64,000 bases of DNA, from positions 1-64,000 of the forward strand of contig NZ_QQSV01000003.1 in assembly GCF_003351145.1 (NCBI RefSeq), written 5' to 3'. This DNA comes from Meiothermus sp. QL-1. Lineage in GTDB: Bacteria > Deinococcota > Deinococci > Deinococcales > Thermaceae. A program made the position numbers and the translations under genes. Every line of letters starts with the position of its first letter. Positions within the stretch are counted from its first letter, which is position 1. The notes beneath the pieces were generated by a model. That model did not search any database. It was not told the origin of the DNA and was given only the letters and a program-made list of their open reading frames with translations. Of this stretch, positions 26,499 to 35,694 are shown piece by piece.

Positions 26499-27386
26499 AT
26501 GCTCCTAATCAACGACCCCCAGGACGCCCCCGCAGGCCCCAAGGCTGTGGCCATCGGCAGCTTCGATGGGCTGCACCTGGGCCACCAGCACCTGCTCCGC
26601 CAGGCCCAGGCCGAGGCCCACAAGCAGCACTGGCCCCTGCTGGTCTACACCTTCGACCCGCCCAGCAAGGTCTTCACCCGGGGAGAGGGTTTTCTCACCG
26701 ATTTGGGCGAAAAGGTCGAGCTCTTGCGCCGGCTCGGGGTGGAGATAGCCCTGGTGGTGCCCTTTACCGAGGCTTTCGCCCGGCGCAGCAAGGAGGAGTT
26801 TTTGGACGACCTGCGCCGGCTAGAAGCCCAGCGCATCTTCGTGGGGGCCGACTTCCGCTTTGGTCGGGGGCGGGCCGGGGGGGTGGCCGATTTGGAGCGG
26901 GTGGCCCCCACCCACACCCTCCCGCTTTTGGAGCTGGGCGGGCTTCCGGTCAAGTCGAGCCGCATCCGGGAGCTCCTGCGCGCAGGCCAGGTGGAGGAGG
27001 CTCGGGGCTTGCTGGGCCGGCCCTACACCGCCCGGGGCATCGTGGGGGAGGGTGACCGGCTGGGTCGGCGGCTGGGGTTTCCCACCGCCAATTTGGAGGT
27101 GGCCCCGCTCAAGATCCTCCCGCCCGGGGTCTTCGCGGTCTGGGTGGAGACGCCAGGGGGGCGCTGTGGGGGGGTGGCCAACGTGGGCCACCGCCCCACC
27201 GTAGGAGGCCAGGGCCTGCGCTTTGAGGTGCATCTGTTCGGCTTTTCCGGCGACCTCTACGGGCAGGAGCTGCTGGTGGAATTCTGGGCCCGGCTGCGGG
27301 GCGAGAAGCGCTTTGAAAGCCTGGAGGCCCTGAAGGCCCAGCTCGCTCAGGACGCCGAGGCGGCCCGGCGGCTGCTTGGGCTTTAG
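26499..27386 (+). CDS. ribF: Bifunctional riboflavin kinase / FAD synthetase
   Basis: 295 residues. An N-terminal nucleotidyltransferase domain has AIGSFDGLHLGHQHLL and FVGADFRFGRGRAGG with the SSRIRELL loop. A C-terminal flavokinase domain (from about 170) has GRRLGFPTANLE and FEVHLFGFSGDLYGQ. It makes FMN and FAD from riboflavin. It begins 1 nt after the Nudix stop, implying translational coupling. Its stop abuts the stop of the convergent DUF4258 gene. Confidence 0.95.
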   Translation: MLLINDPQDAPAGPKAVAIGSFDGLHLGHQHLLRQAQAEAHKQHWPLLVYTFDPPSKVFTRGEGFLTDLGEKVELLRRLGVEIALVVPFTEAFARRSKEEFLDDLRRLEAQRIFVGADFRFGRGRAGGVADLERVAPTHTLPLLELGGLPVKSSRIRELLRAGQVEEARGLLGRPYTARGIVGEGDRLGRRLGFPTANLEVAPLKILPPGVFAVWVETPGGRCGGVANVGHRPTVGGQGLRFEVHLFGFSGDLYGQELLVEFWARLRGEKRFESLEALKAQLAQDAEAARRLLGL

Positions 27387-27800
27387 CTAGCGGGGGATGT
27401 CCTCCGGGTTCAGGGTTTTGGGCCGCACCCAGCGCACCTCTTCAAAGGTACCGTCGAAGCGCAGGATGGCGGCCAGGCGGGCCCTCGAGTACACCTGGTG
27501 GGGCTTTTTGGGAATGAAGGCGGTCACGATGTCCACCCAGCGGGGCTCGCGGTACTCCAGCACCACGTGCAAGGGCAGCCGGAGCCGAGGGGGGAAGACC
27601 ATGTAGCCCAGCACCAGCATCCTGGCATCCTCGGGGTAGATGGCCAGCTCGCGACCCCACTCCACCGCCTCCAGCACATCGGCCTCGATAAAGCCCTCCT
27701 GCAGCATATGCTTGGCCACGTGGGGGCCGAGGCGGTAGCGGCCCTCGCGCAGGTGGGGGAGGAGTTCTTCCAGCCTGCGGATGCGGGGATGTCTCAGCAT
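27387..27800 (-). CDS. DUF4258-like protein
   Basis: 137 residues. The start at 27800 is fixed by a clean ribosome site (GGAGGAAAAG) and gives MLRHPRIRRLEELLPHLREG. The core YRLGPHVAKHMLQEGFIEADVLEAVEWGREL is a His-containing helix-rich segment, and the following beta-strands (MLVLGYMVF, LPLHVVLEY, WVDIVTAFIPKKP) fit DUF4258, a RelE-like small fold of unknown role. No antitoxin-like partner is adjacent. It is the last gene of the mtnA-comF direction, behind an intrinsic terminator. Confidence 0.65.
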   Translation of the reverse strand: MLRHPRIRRLEELLPHLREGRYRLGPHVAKHMLQEGFIEADVLEAVEWGRELAIYPEDARMLVLGYMVFPPRLRLPLHVVLEYREPRWVDIVTAFIPKKPHQVYSRARLAAILRFDGTFEEVRWVRPKTLNPEDIPR

Positions 27801-27812
27801 CTTTTCCTCCCT

Positions 27813-27842
27813 AAAAAGGAGCCCCACCAAGGCTGGGTGGGG
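27813..27842 (-). terminator. Intrinsic terminator after comF
   Basis: On the minus strand CCCCACC (27842-27836) pairs with GGTGGGG (27828-27822), followed by CTCC and a TTTTT tract (27817-27813). A second perfect hairpin, GAACCCCG/CGGGGTTC (27862-27885), lies between it and the comF stop. Confidence 0.65.
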
Positions 27843-27894
27843 TCTGGTGAGCCTTCGGGCAGAACCCCGAGGGCGGCCGGGGTTCCCGGCTCGA

Positions 27895-28512
27895 TTATAG
27901 AAAATACCGGGCCAGCCGGTGTGGGCTTTTGACCGCAATCACCGCCCCGTAAACCCGGCGGGCCCCCGCCTCTAAAAGCGCCTTGCGGGCCCGCAAGAAG
28001 GTGGTGCCGCTGGTCATCACGTCGTCCACCAAAAGCCAGTGGCCCCCTATAGAACGGGTGGGGTAGAAGAGGTTTTGGGGCAGAGCGGTGCGCTCGAGCT
28101 GGGTCTTTTGGGTCTGGGAGGGCCCCAGGCCGCGCCGCCTCAAGACCCGCAGGTAAGGAAGCCCCAGAGCCCGGGCAGCGGCCTGGGCCAGAAGCTCGGC
28201 CTGGTTGTAGCCCCGTGCGAGCAGGCGGGGCCAGGTGCTGGGCACCGCCGTCACCCCGGCCAGGCCCCAGCCGGCCTGCTGGACCCCCAGGGCCAGCCGC
28301 GAGCCCAGGAGCTCGGCCAGGGCCCGCTGCCCCCTGTACTTGAGGGCCCTGGGCAGCCGGCCCACCTGCCGGTAGTCGCCCAAATAGACCAGGAAAGGGA
28401 GATGACGGGGGACCAGGAGGGCCTGGCAGGCCGGGCAGAGGAGCGGCTCCTTCAGGGGCTGGCCACAGCCAGGGCAGGTGGCCCCGGTGAGCCGCTCCCA
28501 AAAGCCCCTCAT
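27895..28512 (-). CDS. comF: ComF-family phosphoribosyltransferase-like competence protein
   Basis: 205 residues. An N-terminal zinc ribbon (Cys13, Cys16, Cys26, Cys29) precedes a phosphoribosyltransferase fold with the PRPP loop LLVDDVMTSGTTFLRARKAL. The sequence PSTWPRLLARGYNQAELLAQ is the conserved ComF RGfNQ segment. ComF is needed for natural transformation in several bacteria, and Thermaceae are highly competent. ATG at 28512 overlaps the mtnA stop by four bases (ATGA), so it is co-translated with mtnA. Confidence 0.92.
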   Translation of the reverse strand: MRGFWERLTGATCPGCGQPLKEPLLCPACQALLVPRHLPFLVYLGDYRQVGRLPRALKYRGQRALAELLGSRLALGVQQAGWGLAGVTAVPSTWPRLLARGYNQAELLAQAAARALGLPYLRVLRRRGLGPSQTQKTQLERTALPQNLFYPTRSIGGHWLLVDDVMTSGTTFLRARKALLEAGARRVYGAVIAVKSPHRLARYFL

Positions 28513-29489
28513 ACCCCCAGGGCTGCCCGCAGGGCCTCGTCGAAAGGGGGATAGAGCACCCCTTTCTCGGTGATGATGCCGGTGATAAGGGTGTGGGGGG
28601 TGAGGTCGAAGGCCGGGTGGGCGGCAGGGAAGCCCGGCGGAGCGATGGGCTGGCCGCGGAGGGTGGTAACCTCTTCGGCCGAGCGTTCCTCGATTGGAAT
28701 CTGGGCCCCGCTTTCCAGCCTGGGGTCGACCGAGGATAAGGGAAGCGCCGGGTAGAAGGGAATCCCGTGGTGGCGGGCCAGGATGGCCAGGGCGTAGGTG
28801 CCGATTTTGTTGGCGAAGTCCCCGTTCATTGCCATTCGGTCGGTGCCCACCACCACCGCGTCCACCTTCTTCTGGGCCATCAGATGGGCGGCCATGTTGT
28901 CGCAGATTAGGGTGGCGGGCACGCCCGCTTTTTGCAGCTCGTAGGCGGTCAGGCGGGCCCCTTGCAGGTAGGGGCGGGTCTCGTCCACCCATACGTGGCT
29001 CACCCGGCCCTGGCGGTAGGCCTCGATAATCGCGCCCAGCGCGGTGCCATAACCCCCGGTGGCCAGCGGCCCGGTGTTGCAGTGGGTGAGCACCTGGCCT
29101 CTGAGCACCCTGGCGCCGTGTTGGGCAATAGCTTGCTCGGTTTCCTCCACCTCGGCCCAGATGGCCCGGGCTTCCCTTAGCGAGGCCTCTAGACTGCCCC
29201 AGTGGGGCTTCATGCGGTCCAGGGCGTAAAACAGGTTGACCGCGGTGGGGCGGCTCCGGCGCAGCACGCGGTCGGCTTCTGCAGGGTCTTCGCCGGCAAG
29301 GTGGGCCAGCACCATGCCATAGGCGGCCGTAACCCCAATGGCCGGAGCCCCGCGCACCACCATTGCCTTGATGGCCTGGGCAGTTTCCTGGGCGCTTCGG
29401 CAGGGCACCCAGACCTCTTCAAAGGGGAGCTTGCGCTGGTCCAGAAGCCAAAAGGTGTTTTGCTCGAAGCGAAAGGGCAGCGCGCGCAT
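28509..29489 (-). CDS. mtnA: Methylthioribose-1-phosphate isomerase
   Basis: 326 residues with MVVRGAPAIGVTAAYGM, LTHCNTGPLATGGYGTALG (catalytic Cys), DETRPYLQGARLTAYEL and VVVGTDRMAMNGDFANKIGT (catalytic Asp). It isomerises 5-methylthioribose-1-phosphate to the ribulose form in methionine salvage. No other salvage genes are adjacent. TAGACT (29501-29496) is 6 nt before the ATG, the leaderless pattern. comF overlaps its 3' end. Confidence 0.94.
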   Translation of the reverse strand: MRALPFRFEQNTFWLLDQRKLPFEEVWVPCRSAQETAQAIKAMVVRGAPAIGVTAAYGMVLAHLAGEDPAEADRVLRRSRPTAVNLFYALDRMKPHWGSLEASLREARAIWAEVEETEQAIAQHGARVLRGQVLTHCNTGPLATGGYGTALGAIIEAYRQGRVSHVWVDETRPYLQGARLTAYELQKAGVPATLICDNMAAHLMAQKKVDAVVVGTDRMAMNGDFANKIGTYALAILARHHGIPFYPALPLSSVDPRLESGAQIPIEERSAEEVTTLRGQPIAPPGFPAAHPAFDLTPHTLITGIITEKGVLYPPFDEALRAALGV

Positions 29490-29512
29490 GCGGCCAGTCT
29501 ACTTCAAGGTGC

Positions 29513-29653
29513 TCAAGCGGCTGCCATCAAAAAGAATCGGTCTTCGTTTAGCCGGGTGGCTGGGCGTCGGGACGCAGCACCGTCGCCATCCTCGGCGGTG
29601 AGCCGGGTGGTCGGGTTGAGCACCCCCTTGTAGGCTACGCGCTGCCGGTCCAT
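29513..29653 (-). CDS. Small hypothetical ORF after glgP (46 aa)
   Basis: A 47-codon frame starts with ATG 3 nt after the glgP stop and ends just before the mtnA promoter. It begins MDRQRVAYKGVLNPTTRLTA. Its first half uses GC-ending codons like real genes here, while the second half is less biased and ends in an alanine run. The position suggests coupling to glgP, but it may also be a remnant or chance frame. Nothing recognisable is encoded. Confidence 0.3.
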   Translation of the reverse strand: MDRQRVAYKGVLNPTTRLTAEDGDGAASRRPATRLNEDRFFLMAAA

Positions 29654-29656
29654 CGA

Positions 29657-32173
29657 TTACCCAGTGGTCCCAGCAGGCTCCTCGACCACGGTGCCGGCCC
29701 ACTTTACAAAAGCCACCTCGCGGGGGCTGGAAAGCTCGGGGTGGGCTGCCACCACCCGCACCCCGTAGGTGTAGCTGCCGGGCCGGGCTGGTTGGTAGCT
29801 GCCGCTGTAAAGCCAGGCCTCGCCATTCTGGCCGCTGGGCTGCAGGAGAACCACCTCGAGCTCCCCGCTGTGGCGCCGCACCACCAGCTCCACCCGCAGG
29901 GTCTCGAGGGGAATACCGTGGGCCTGCACCCAGGCCCGGACCTTCAAGGGGGGGCCTGGGTTGGGGTTTTCCACCCAGATCCGGACCCCCTCCCAGTGCT
30001 GCTGCACCTGGGTCTTCCAGGAAGCGATTGCCTTCAAAAGCCGGCCCTCTTCCCCCATCAGGCGGGCCGACCGCTGGGCCAGGGGGGTGTAGAACTTCTG
30101 GTGGTACTCGCTCACCATGCGCTGGGCCGAATAGATGGGGCCGCAGGTGCGGATGCTGTCCCGCACCATGGCCAGCCAGCCCGAAGGGGTGCCCACAGCC
30201 CCCCGGGCGTAGAAGAGCGGGATCACCTCGTATTGCAGGGTGTCGTAGAAGCTCTGGGCATCGGCGTGGTCCTGGGCCTCCTCGCTCTCGTAGCTGCGCT
30301 CATCCCCGATGGCCCAGCCGTTGGTGGTGTTAAAGGCCTCAGCCCACCAGCCGTCCAGCACAGAGAAGTTGAGGGCGCCGTTCAGGGCCGCCTTCATTCC
30401 CGAGGTGCCGGAGGCCTCCATGGGGCGGCGGGGGGTGTTGAGCCAGACATCCACCCCCTGCACCAGGGCCCGGGCTAGGCCAATGTCGTAGTTCTCCAGG
30501 AGAATCATCCTGTCCTCGAGGCCCAGGCTGCGAATCTTCTCCGCCAGCTTCTTGATGAACTCCTTGCCTGGCTCGTCCTTGGGGTGGGCTTTCCCGGCGA
30601 AGACGAACTGCACCGGCAGGGGGCCGTTCATAATGGAGACCAGCCGCTCGGGGTCGGCAAACATCAGGATAGCCCGCTTGTAGGTGGCAAAGCGGCGGGC
30701 GAAGCCGATGGTGAGGACCGAGGGGTCGAGCACCTTGGCGGCGGCGCGGACCCGGGCCGGAAGCTCCCCGTTGCGGCGGCGCTGCTCGGCCAGCCGCTCG
30801 CGCACCTCCTCGATCAGGCGTGCCCTCAGCCTGTTGCGAACGCGCCAGAGCTCGTCCTCTTCCAGCCTTTCCACCGTCCACTCGGCGGGGTCGTGGAGCC
30901 GGGCAGCCCAGGTCTTGGGGAAGGCCCGGGCGTAGAGGGCATGCATCTCGGGGTGCAGAAAGGTGAGGGTGTGGACACCGTTGGTGATGTGGCCAATGGG
31001 GACCTCCTCAGGCTCCAGGCCCTTCCAGAGATGCTGGAACATGGCCCGCGAGACCTGGCCGTGCAGGGCCGAGACCCCTCCGGCCGCTCGGGAGGTGTGC
31101 AGGGCCAGGTTGGACATGCTGTAGACCGGGCCGTAGCTTTTTTCCTCCCGCCCTAGGGCCAGGAAGGCCTCCTTGCTGATGCCGAGTTTTTCCCACCAGC
31201 CCCCCAGGTAGCGCTCCACCAGCTCGAAGGGGAAGGTATCGTGTCCTGCGGGCACCGGGGTGTGGGTGGTGAAGAGGGCCCCAGCGGCGGTGGCCTCCAG
31301 GGCCTCGGCGAAGGAGTAGCCGGCCGCCACCTTTTCGCGGATGCGCTCTAGGCCCAAGAAGGCGGCGTGGCCCTCGTTCATATGCCAGACCTCGGGTTCT
31401 ATTCCCAAAGCCCTCAAAAGCCTTACCCCTCCGATGCCCAGGATCATCTCCTGCTCGATGCGCATCTCCTGGCCAGGGGCATAGAGCCTCGCGGTGAGGG
31501 CCTGGTCCTCGGGCCGGTTCTCCGGCAGGCGGGTGCTCATCAGGTAGACCGGGATGGTGCCCACCTCGAGCCGATAGGCGGTTATGTAAACCATGCGCTC
31601 GGGGAACTCCACCCCAACCTTTATGGGTTTGCCGTCCTTGAGCACCGGCTGAAGGGGGAGCTCCTCGGCCCGCAACTCCTCGTAGACCTCGCGCTGCTGG
31701 CCCTCGGGGGTGAGCTCTTGTCGGAAGTAGCCCTCGTGGTAGAAGAGCCCCACCCCGATTAGGTCGAGCCCCAGGTCGGAGGCCGACTTGATGTGGTCAC
31801 CAGCCAGGATGCCCAGCCCTCCGGAATAAATGGGCAGCGACTCGTGGAAGCCGTACTCCATGGAGAAGTAGGCCACCCGGGGGGGGCGTTTGGAGCGGCT
31901 GCTGCAATATTGCTGGAAGCGGGCCACCGTGGCCTGCACCGCCCCCACATAGGCGGCGTTCTCGGCCAGCGCGGCCAGGCGGGCCGGGTCGGCCTCGAGC
32001 AGGGCCCGCACAGGGTTGGCTCGGAAGCGCTTCCAGTGCGAGGGGTTAATGGTCTCGAATAGCTGTTGGGCCTCAGGGTTCCAGCTCCACCACAGGTTGT
32101 AGGCCAGCTCGCGCAGGCCCCGGAGGGGCTCGGGCAGGCTGGGCATCACGGTAAGGCGGCCTAGGGGACTCAT
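29657..32173 (-). CDS. glgP: Alpha-glucan (glycogen/maltodextrin) phosphorylase
   Basis: 838 residues of the long phosphorylase subfamily with an N-terminal DUF3417-type domain (ELAYNLWWSWNPEAQQLFE). VAYFSMEYGFHESLPIYSGG, MNEGHAAFLGLERI and FARRFATYKRA are conserved, and PMEASGTSGMKAALNGALNF holds the PLP-binding lysine. It releases glucose-1-phosphate from alpha-1,4-glucans. ATG at 32173 is used; the in-frame Met at residue 10 (MPSLPEPL) is an alternative start. A TGCTAGAAT element lies 12 nt upstream. Divergent from the cysteine-cluster gene. Confidence 0.95.
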   Translation of the reverse strand: MSPLGRLTVMPSLPEPLRGLRELAYNLWWSWNPEAQQLFETINPSHWKRFRANPVRALLEADPARLAALAENAAYVGAVQATVARFQQYCSSRSKRPPRVAYFSMEYGFHESLPIYSGGLGILAGDHIKSASDLGLDLIGVGLFYHEGYFRQELTPEGQQREVYEELRAEELPLQPVLKDGKPIKVGVEFPERMVYITAYRLEVGTIPVYLMSTRLPENRPEDQALTARLYAPGQEMRIEQEMILGIGGVRLLRALGIEPEVWHMNEGHAAFLGLERIREKVAAGYSFAEALEATAAGALFTTHTPVPAGHDTFPFELVERYLGGWWEKLGISKEAFLALGREEKSYGPVYSMSNLALHTSRAAGGVSALHGQVSRAMFQHLWKGLEPEEVPIGHITNGVHTLTFLHPEMHALYARAFPKTWAARLHDPAEWTVERLEEDELWRVRNRLRARLIEEVRERLAEQRRRNGELPARVRAAAKVLDPSVLTIGFARRFATYKRAILMFADPERLVSIMNGPLPVQFVFAGKAHPKDEPGKEFIKKLAEKIRSLGLEDRMILLENYDIGLARALVQGVDVWLNTPRRPMEASGTSGMKAALNGALNFSVLDGWWAEAFNTTNGWAIGDERSYESEEAQDHADAQSFYDTLQYEVIPLFYARGAVGTPSGWLAMVRDSIRTCGPIYSAQRMVSEYHQKFYTPLAQRSARLMGEEGRLLKAIASWKTQVQQHWEGVRIWVENPNPGPPLKVRAWVQAHGIPLETLRVELVVRRHSGELEVVLLQPSGQNGEAWLYSGSYQPARPGSYTYGVRVVAAHPELSSPREVAFVKWAGTVVEEPAGTTG

Positions 32174-32233
32174 AACTAAGCTAGGATTCTAGCACCTGGC
32201 CGGGAGGGGTGGGTCAGGCCTTATGATGAGCTG

Positions 32234-32911
32234 ATGCATTCTGCCTTAAGAGGGGCCGTGCTGGAGGCCCATCGCCGGATGGAGCGCCACACCGAGGGGG
32301 TGAGGGCGAGCTGCCGGAAGGGCTGCGCTTTTTGCTGCCTGGCCTGGGTGGTGGTGGGCCTGGCCGAGGCCGAATACTTGTGGACGCAGCTTCCACCGCA
32401 CCTGCGCTTGCGCGTAGAGGCCGAGGGGCCGGTTCGTTTGGAGCGGCTGGTCCGGCAGAAAGGGCACCCCCGGTTGCCCACCCGGCACTTCCTGGAGGCC
32501 CGCCCCTGCCCCCTGCTCACCGCTGAGGGGGCCTGCGGGGTTTATCCCCACCGGCCCCTGGCCTGCCGGGGGGTGCTCACCGACCTGGACGCGCGTTACT
32601 GCGCTCCTGGGGTGGTGCCGGCCTTGCGGGGGAGGGCCCGGCTCGAGTACCTGCGGCAGCTTGGGCCCCGGCACGGACCCGAGCACTACCTGAGGAGGCC
32701 CTGGCAGGCGGCCGAGCGGCTGGCCCGGCAGATTTGGGCCGCCGAACAGCAGATACGGGGTTTCACTGTGGTGGGGGAGCTGGTGGGCCTGCTTTACCTG
32801 GCAGGAAAGCCGGCTTTTCAAAGGGCGCTGGCCCTGGGCAAGAGGGCGGTTCGGCGCTGGCTTGCCGAGCGGGGCCTCTTGGGGGGGCGGTGGGGCTTTT
32901 GGGTGGGCTAG
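32234..32911 (+). CDS. YkgJ-family cysteine-cluster protein
   Basis: 225 residues. The N-terminal SCRKGCAFCCLAWV (Cys27, 31, 34, 35) and later RPCPLLTAEGACGVYPHRPLAC match the Fe/Zn-chelating cysteine cluster family (YkgJ, formerly UPF0153), with the typical C-G-x-Y-x-x-R-P-x-x-C end. The biochemical role is unknown. ATG is 6 nt after TATGAT (32222-32227). The stop overlaps the convergent secreted-protein gene by 4 nt. Confidence 0.85.
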   Translation: MHSALRGAVLEAHRRMERHTEGVRASCRKGCAFCCLAWVVVGLAEAEYLWTQLPPHLRLRVEAEGPVRLERLVRQKGHPRLPTRHFLEARPCPLLTAEGACGVYPHRPLACRGVLTDLDARYCAPGVVPALRGRARLEYLRQLGPRHGPEHYLRRPWQAAERLARQIWAAEQQIRGFTVVGELVGLLYLAGKPAFQRALALGKRAVRRWLAERGLLGGRWGFWVG

Positions 32912-33483
32912 CGGCGCTCGCAGCTCGCGCCAGTCCAGCGCCCTCCCTGGGCCTGGCACTCCTGCCGCAGGTTCTCCTCCGGGGCCCGTATGACCGCCAG
33001 CACCAGCCCGGCAGGATAGCCCCCGGCCCCGGCCCCCACCCCCAGCTCGAGCCGCGAGAGGTGGAAGGTTTCCCGGCTGCTGGGTACCTGAAAACTCACG
33101 TACCCCCGGCCATTCCAGGCATAGACCACGCTCTTGATCACCCGCCCCCCCGGCCGGTAGGGGGGGTTGACCCGGAGTTCGATCTCGATGGGCTTGAGGA
33201 AGCTGGTGGCCCCGGAGGAGAGGCGGTAGATGCCCACCACCTCGCGGTCGGGCAGGGTCTGGATGAAGAAAACCTCGTTCTGCGGCGGTGAGGTGGGCAC
33301 GGCCTGGAGGCGCTCCAGGCGGAAGCGCACCGAGGTGAGGAGGGCACCTGGGGGTACCAGGACCCGAATGCCCGGAATTTGCAGCGTTCCGCCCTCCGGG
33401 CCCAGGCGCTGTTCGGCCACCCGCGCAGCCTGCCCAAGACCCCAGGGGAGCAGGAAGCAGAGAAGCCAGAGGTAGCGAAGCAT
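32908..33483 (-). CDS. Secreted hypothetical protein
   Basis: 191 residues with signal peptide MLRYLWLLCFLLPWGLGQAA. The next segment, LGPEGGTLQIPGIRVLVPPGALLTS, resembles the start of ZU5-like or GAIN-associated beta domains (glycine, then PPGAL). The rest is predicted beta strands, ending with a two-cysteine tail CQAQGGRWTGASCERR. A purine-rich GGAGCGGG ribosome site precedes the ATG. Function unknown. Confidence 0.65.
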   Translation of the reverse strand: MLRYLWLLCFLLPWGLGQAARVAEQRLGPEGGTLQIPGIRVLVPPGALLTSVRFRLERLQAVPTSPPQNEVFFIQTLPDREVVGIYRLSSGATSFLKPIEIELRVNPPYRPGGRVIKSVVYAWNGRGYVSFQVPSSRETFHLSRLELGVGAGAGGYPAGLVLAVIRAPEENLRQECQAQGGRWTGASCERR

Positions 33484-33524
33484 ATTCCCGCTCCAAGGTT
33501 AACCCAGCGTTGCCTGAGAAACAC

Positions 33525-34697
33525 TTAGGGCCGGCGGGCCTGCGACCACCAGAGGAAAAGGTAGAAGACCACCAGCGCCAGGCAGATCGCCGCCCCGCCC
33601 CAGAAGGGCCCGCTGGGCCCCAGCCAGTCCCAGAGAAACCCCCCCACCGCCGGGCCCGTGGCCGCGCCCAGCCCTTCCACCACCATCAGCGAGCCCCAGA
33701 TGGTGGCGCGGTGGTCGGAGGGGAGGAGGCGCACGAGGAGGGCGTTCCAGCTCGGCACGAAGGTGGCGAAGGCCACCCCCCCCAGCAGGCACAGCCCCAG
33801 AAACTGGGCGTAGCTGGGCTTCTGGGCGATCAGGGTAAATACCAGCGCCAGCAGAACCAGACTGCCCACCATGGGCAGCAGAGGGCCCTTGCGGTCGGGG
33901 AGGCGCCCGAAAAAGCCCGCCCCAACGAAGGCCACGGAGGCGGCCAGCCCGATGGCCAGGTAAAGCTGCCACTCCGTGAGCAGCAGCTCGGTGAAGGTGA
34001 ACTTGAGAATCACCAGGTTGAAGAGGGTTTGCAGGAAGGTTTGGGCAAAGGCGACCGGGACAACTGCCAGGATGGGCAGAAGCCGGCGCAGGTCTATACC
34101 TTGTTTGGGAATGGGTTCGCGAACCCTGAGGTTGGCCAGTCCGAGGAGGGTGGCGAGCCCCAACGCCAGCTCGAGCATGTGGATGCTGCCTTCGGGCAGG
34201 TTGCGGGTAAAGAACGTGCCCAGCACCCAACCCAGGCCCACCCACGGCATCAGCAGGAAGTGGGCGTAGGCCATCGCTCGCCCTTCCCGTCCTACCACTG
34301 CCACCCGGCTGGAGTAGGTCAGGTAGCCGGGTTGCAAGGCAGAGATGGCGATTCCCCAGACCAGGGCAGTGGACAAAAACAGCCAGGTGTTGGGGTACAG
34401 GATGGTCCCGATTACGGTAAGCAGGCCGACCAGCCCGGCTAGGGCTGCGACCAGCCCGAAGCCGAGCCGCTGAACCAGGTATCCGCCGAGCCCTCGGCTG
34501 AATGCCTCGGCAAGGGAGTGCACCACCCAGGCCAGGCCGATTAGGCTGAGGCTCAGACCCAGCTCCCTGGCGGAGAAGGGAAGGTGCACCCAGAAAAATG
34601 CTGAGCGGCTTAGCTCGATGAGGCCCAGGGTGGTGAGCATGCCGGCTAGCTGGGGCAGGTTTCTTCGCCGCCAGGGGAGTTTTTCTAGGAGTTTCAT
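33525..34697 (-). CDS. Major facilitator superfamily transporter
   Basis: 390 residues with about 12 hydrophobic helices and a central basic/amphipathic loop (REPIPKQGIDLRRLLP). GRLPDRKGPLLPMVGSL is the MFS motif A equivalent in the second half. Substrate unknown; the drug/sugar exporter type is most likely. The 126-nt upstream region has TTGACT (34787-34782) with weak -10 candidates (CTCTAT at 17 nt). Confidence 0.85.
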   Translation of the reverse strand: MKLLEKLPWRRRNLPQLAGMLTTLGLIELSRSAFFWVHLPFSARELGLSLSLIGLAWVVHSLAEAFSRGLGGYLVQRLGFGLVAALAGLVGLLTVIGTILYPNTWLFLSTALVWGIAISALQPGYLTYSSRVAVVGREGRAMAYAHFLLMPWVGLGWVLGTFFTRNLPEGSIHMLELALGLATLLGLANLRVREPIPKQGIDLRRLLPILAVVPVAFAQTFLQTLFNLVILKFTFTELLLTEWQLYLAIGLAASVAFVGAGFFGRLPDRKGPLLPMVGSLVLLALVFTLIAQKPSYAQFLGLCLLGGVAFATFVPSWNALLVRLLPSDHRATIWGSLMVVEGLGAATGPAVGGFLWDWLGPSGPFWGGAAICLALVVFYLFLWWSQARRP

Positions 34698-34823
34698 AGT
34701 AGGTGCCCCGCTCCAGCCGGGCTAAGGTGGGGTGTGGCTTGTCTGCGCAAGCGCTCCATAGAGTACGCGGGGGACTCGAAAGTCAATCTGGTATGGACAC
34801 AACCGCGCCCATTTTACAAGGAC

Positions 34824-35687
34824 CTATTTCTTCGGCGACTGCGTAAGACCGGCCCAAAGCCCCCTCGCCAGGGTTCTCCAGCCTGCAAGCCGGGTTTGCC
34901 AGAGGTAGGCGACAATCTCGCCCATGAAGTGCAGCAGCCAGTAGAATTTACCTACGCCGCCAAAGGCTTTGGAGCGAAGCAGCCAGACGCGGTTTCGGGC
35001 CTCGAAGAAAAAGCGCTCGCCGTAGTCGCCCACGGCCGCTGTGGGCTGGCTGGTTTTGTGGACCACGACGCTGTCGTGTACCCAGTATCCCAGGCCTCGG
35101 CGCAGCACCCGTCCGCTAAACTCCAGGTCCTCGCACCAAACGAAGTATGCCGGGTTGGGAAGCCCGTGCTGGAGGATGCTCTGGCTTCGCACGAGCATGC
35201 CCGTCCAGGCACCCGAGCGAACGGCCAGGTAGCCGTACCGCACGGCCTTCCACAGGAGGCCAGGCCTTCTCCAGTCTGGTAGGGGGAAGTTCATGGGGTG
35301 AATCTGGCCGTCCACCCACACCACCCGGCAGAGCAGGAGGTCCGCTGGCCCCCGCCAGGGGCGGGTGACCTGTTCGGCCTCGAGCAGCTTTTCCAGCGCG
35401 TTGGAGTGGGGGATGCCGTCGTCGTCCATCAGCCACACCCAGTCTGCGCCCTGCTCGAGGGCTCGCCGCATGCCGTGGTAGAAACCACCAGCGGAGCCCT
35501 CGTTTTGCTCCAGCTCGAGCCGCTCTACTTCTGGGAACTCGGCCAGCAGGCTCTTCACCTCGGGCGGGGAGGCGTTTAGCACCACCAGGATCCGCTCGAT
35601 GGGGTAGGTCTGTTTTTGCAGCGCTTCCAAGCACTCGCGCAGGAGAGAAGGGCGGTTATGGGTTGGGACAACGGCCCAGACTCGCAC
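34824..35687 (-). CDS. Family 2 glycosyltransferase (rhamnosyl/galactofuranosyl type)
   Basis: 287 residues. GTG at 35687 gives VRVWAVVPTHNRPSLLRECL, the GT2 nucleotide-sugar strand. WVWLMDDDGIPHSNALEKLL holds the DxD metal motif, and FVWCEDLEFSGRVLRRGLGYW is the acceptor E-D motif seen in GlfT2-like enzymes. Probably cytoplasmic, adding a sugar to a surface glycan or glycolipid. TATGAT, which contains the TGA stop of the upstream gene, sits 6 nt before the GTG. Second gene after the LpxB-related gene. Confidence 0.88.
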   Translation of the reverse strand: MRVWAVVPTHNRPSLLRECLEALQKQTYPIERILVVLNASPPEVKSLLAEFPEVERLELEQNEGSAGGFYHGMRRALEQGADWVWLMDDDGIPHSNALEKLLEAEQVTRPWRGPADLLLCRVVWVDGQIHPMNFPLPDWRRPGLLWKAVRYGYLAVRSGAWTGMLVRSQSILQHGLPNPAYFVWCEDLEFSGRVLRRGLGYWVHDSVVVHKTSQPTAAVGDYGERFFFEARNRVWLLRSKAFGGVGKFYWLLHFMGEIVAYLWQTRLAGWRTLARGLWAGLTQSPKK

Positions 35688-35694
35688 CTGGTCA

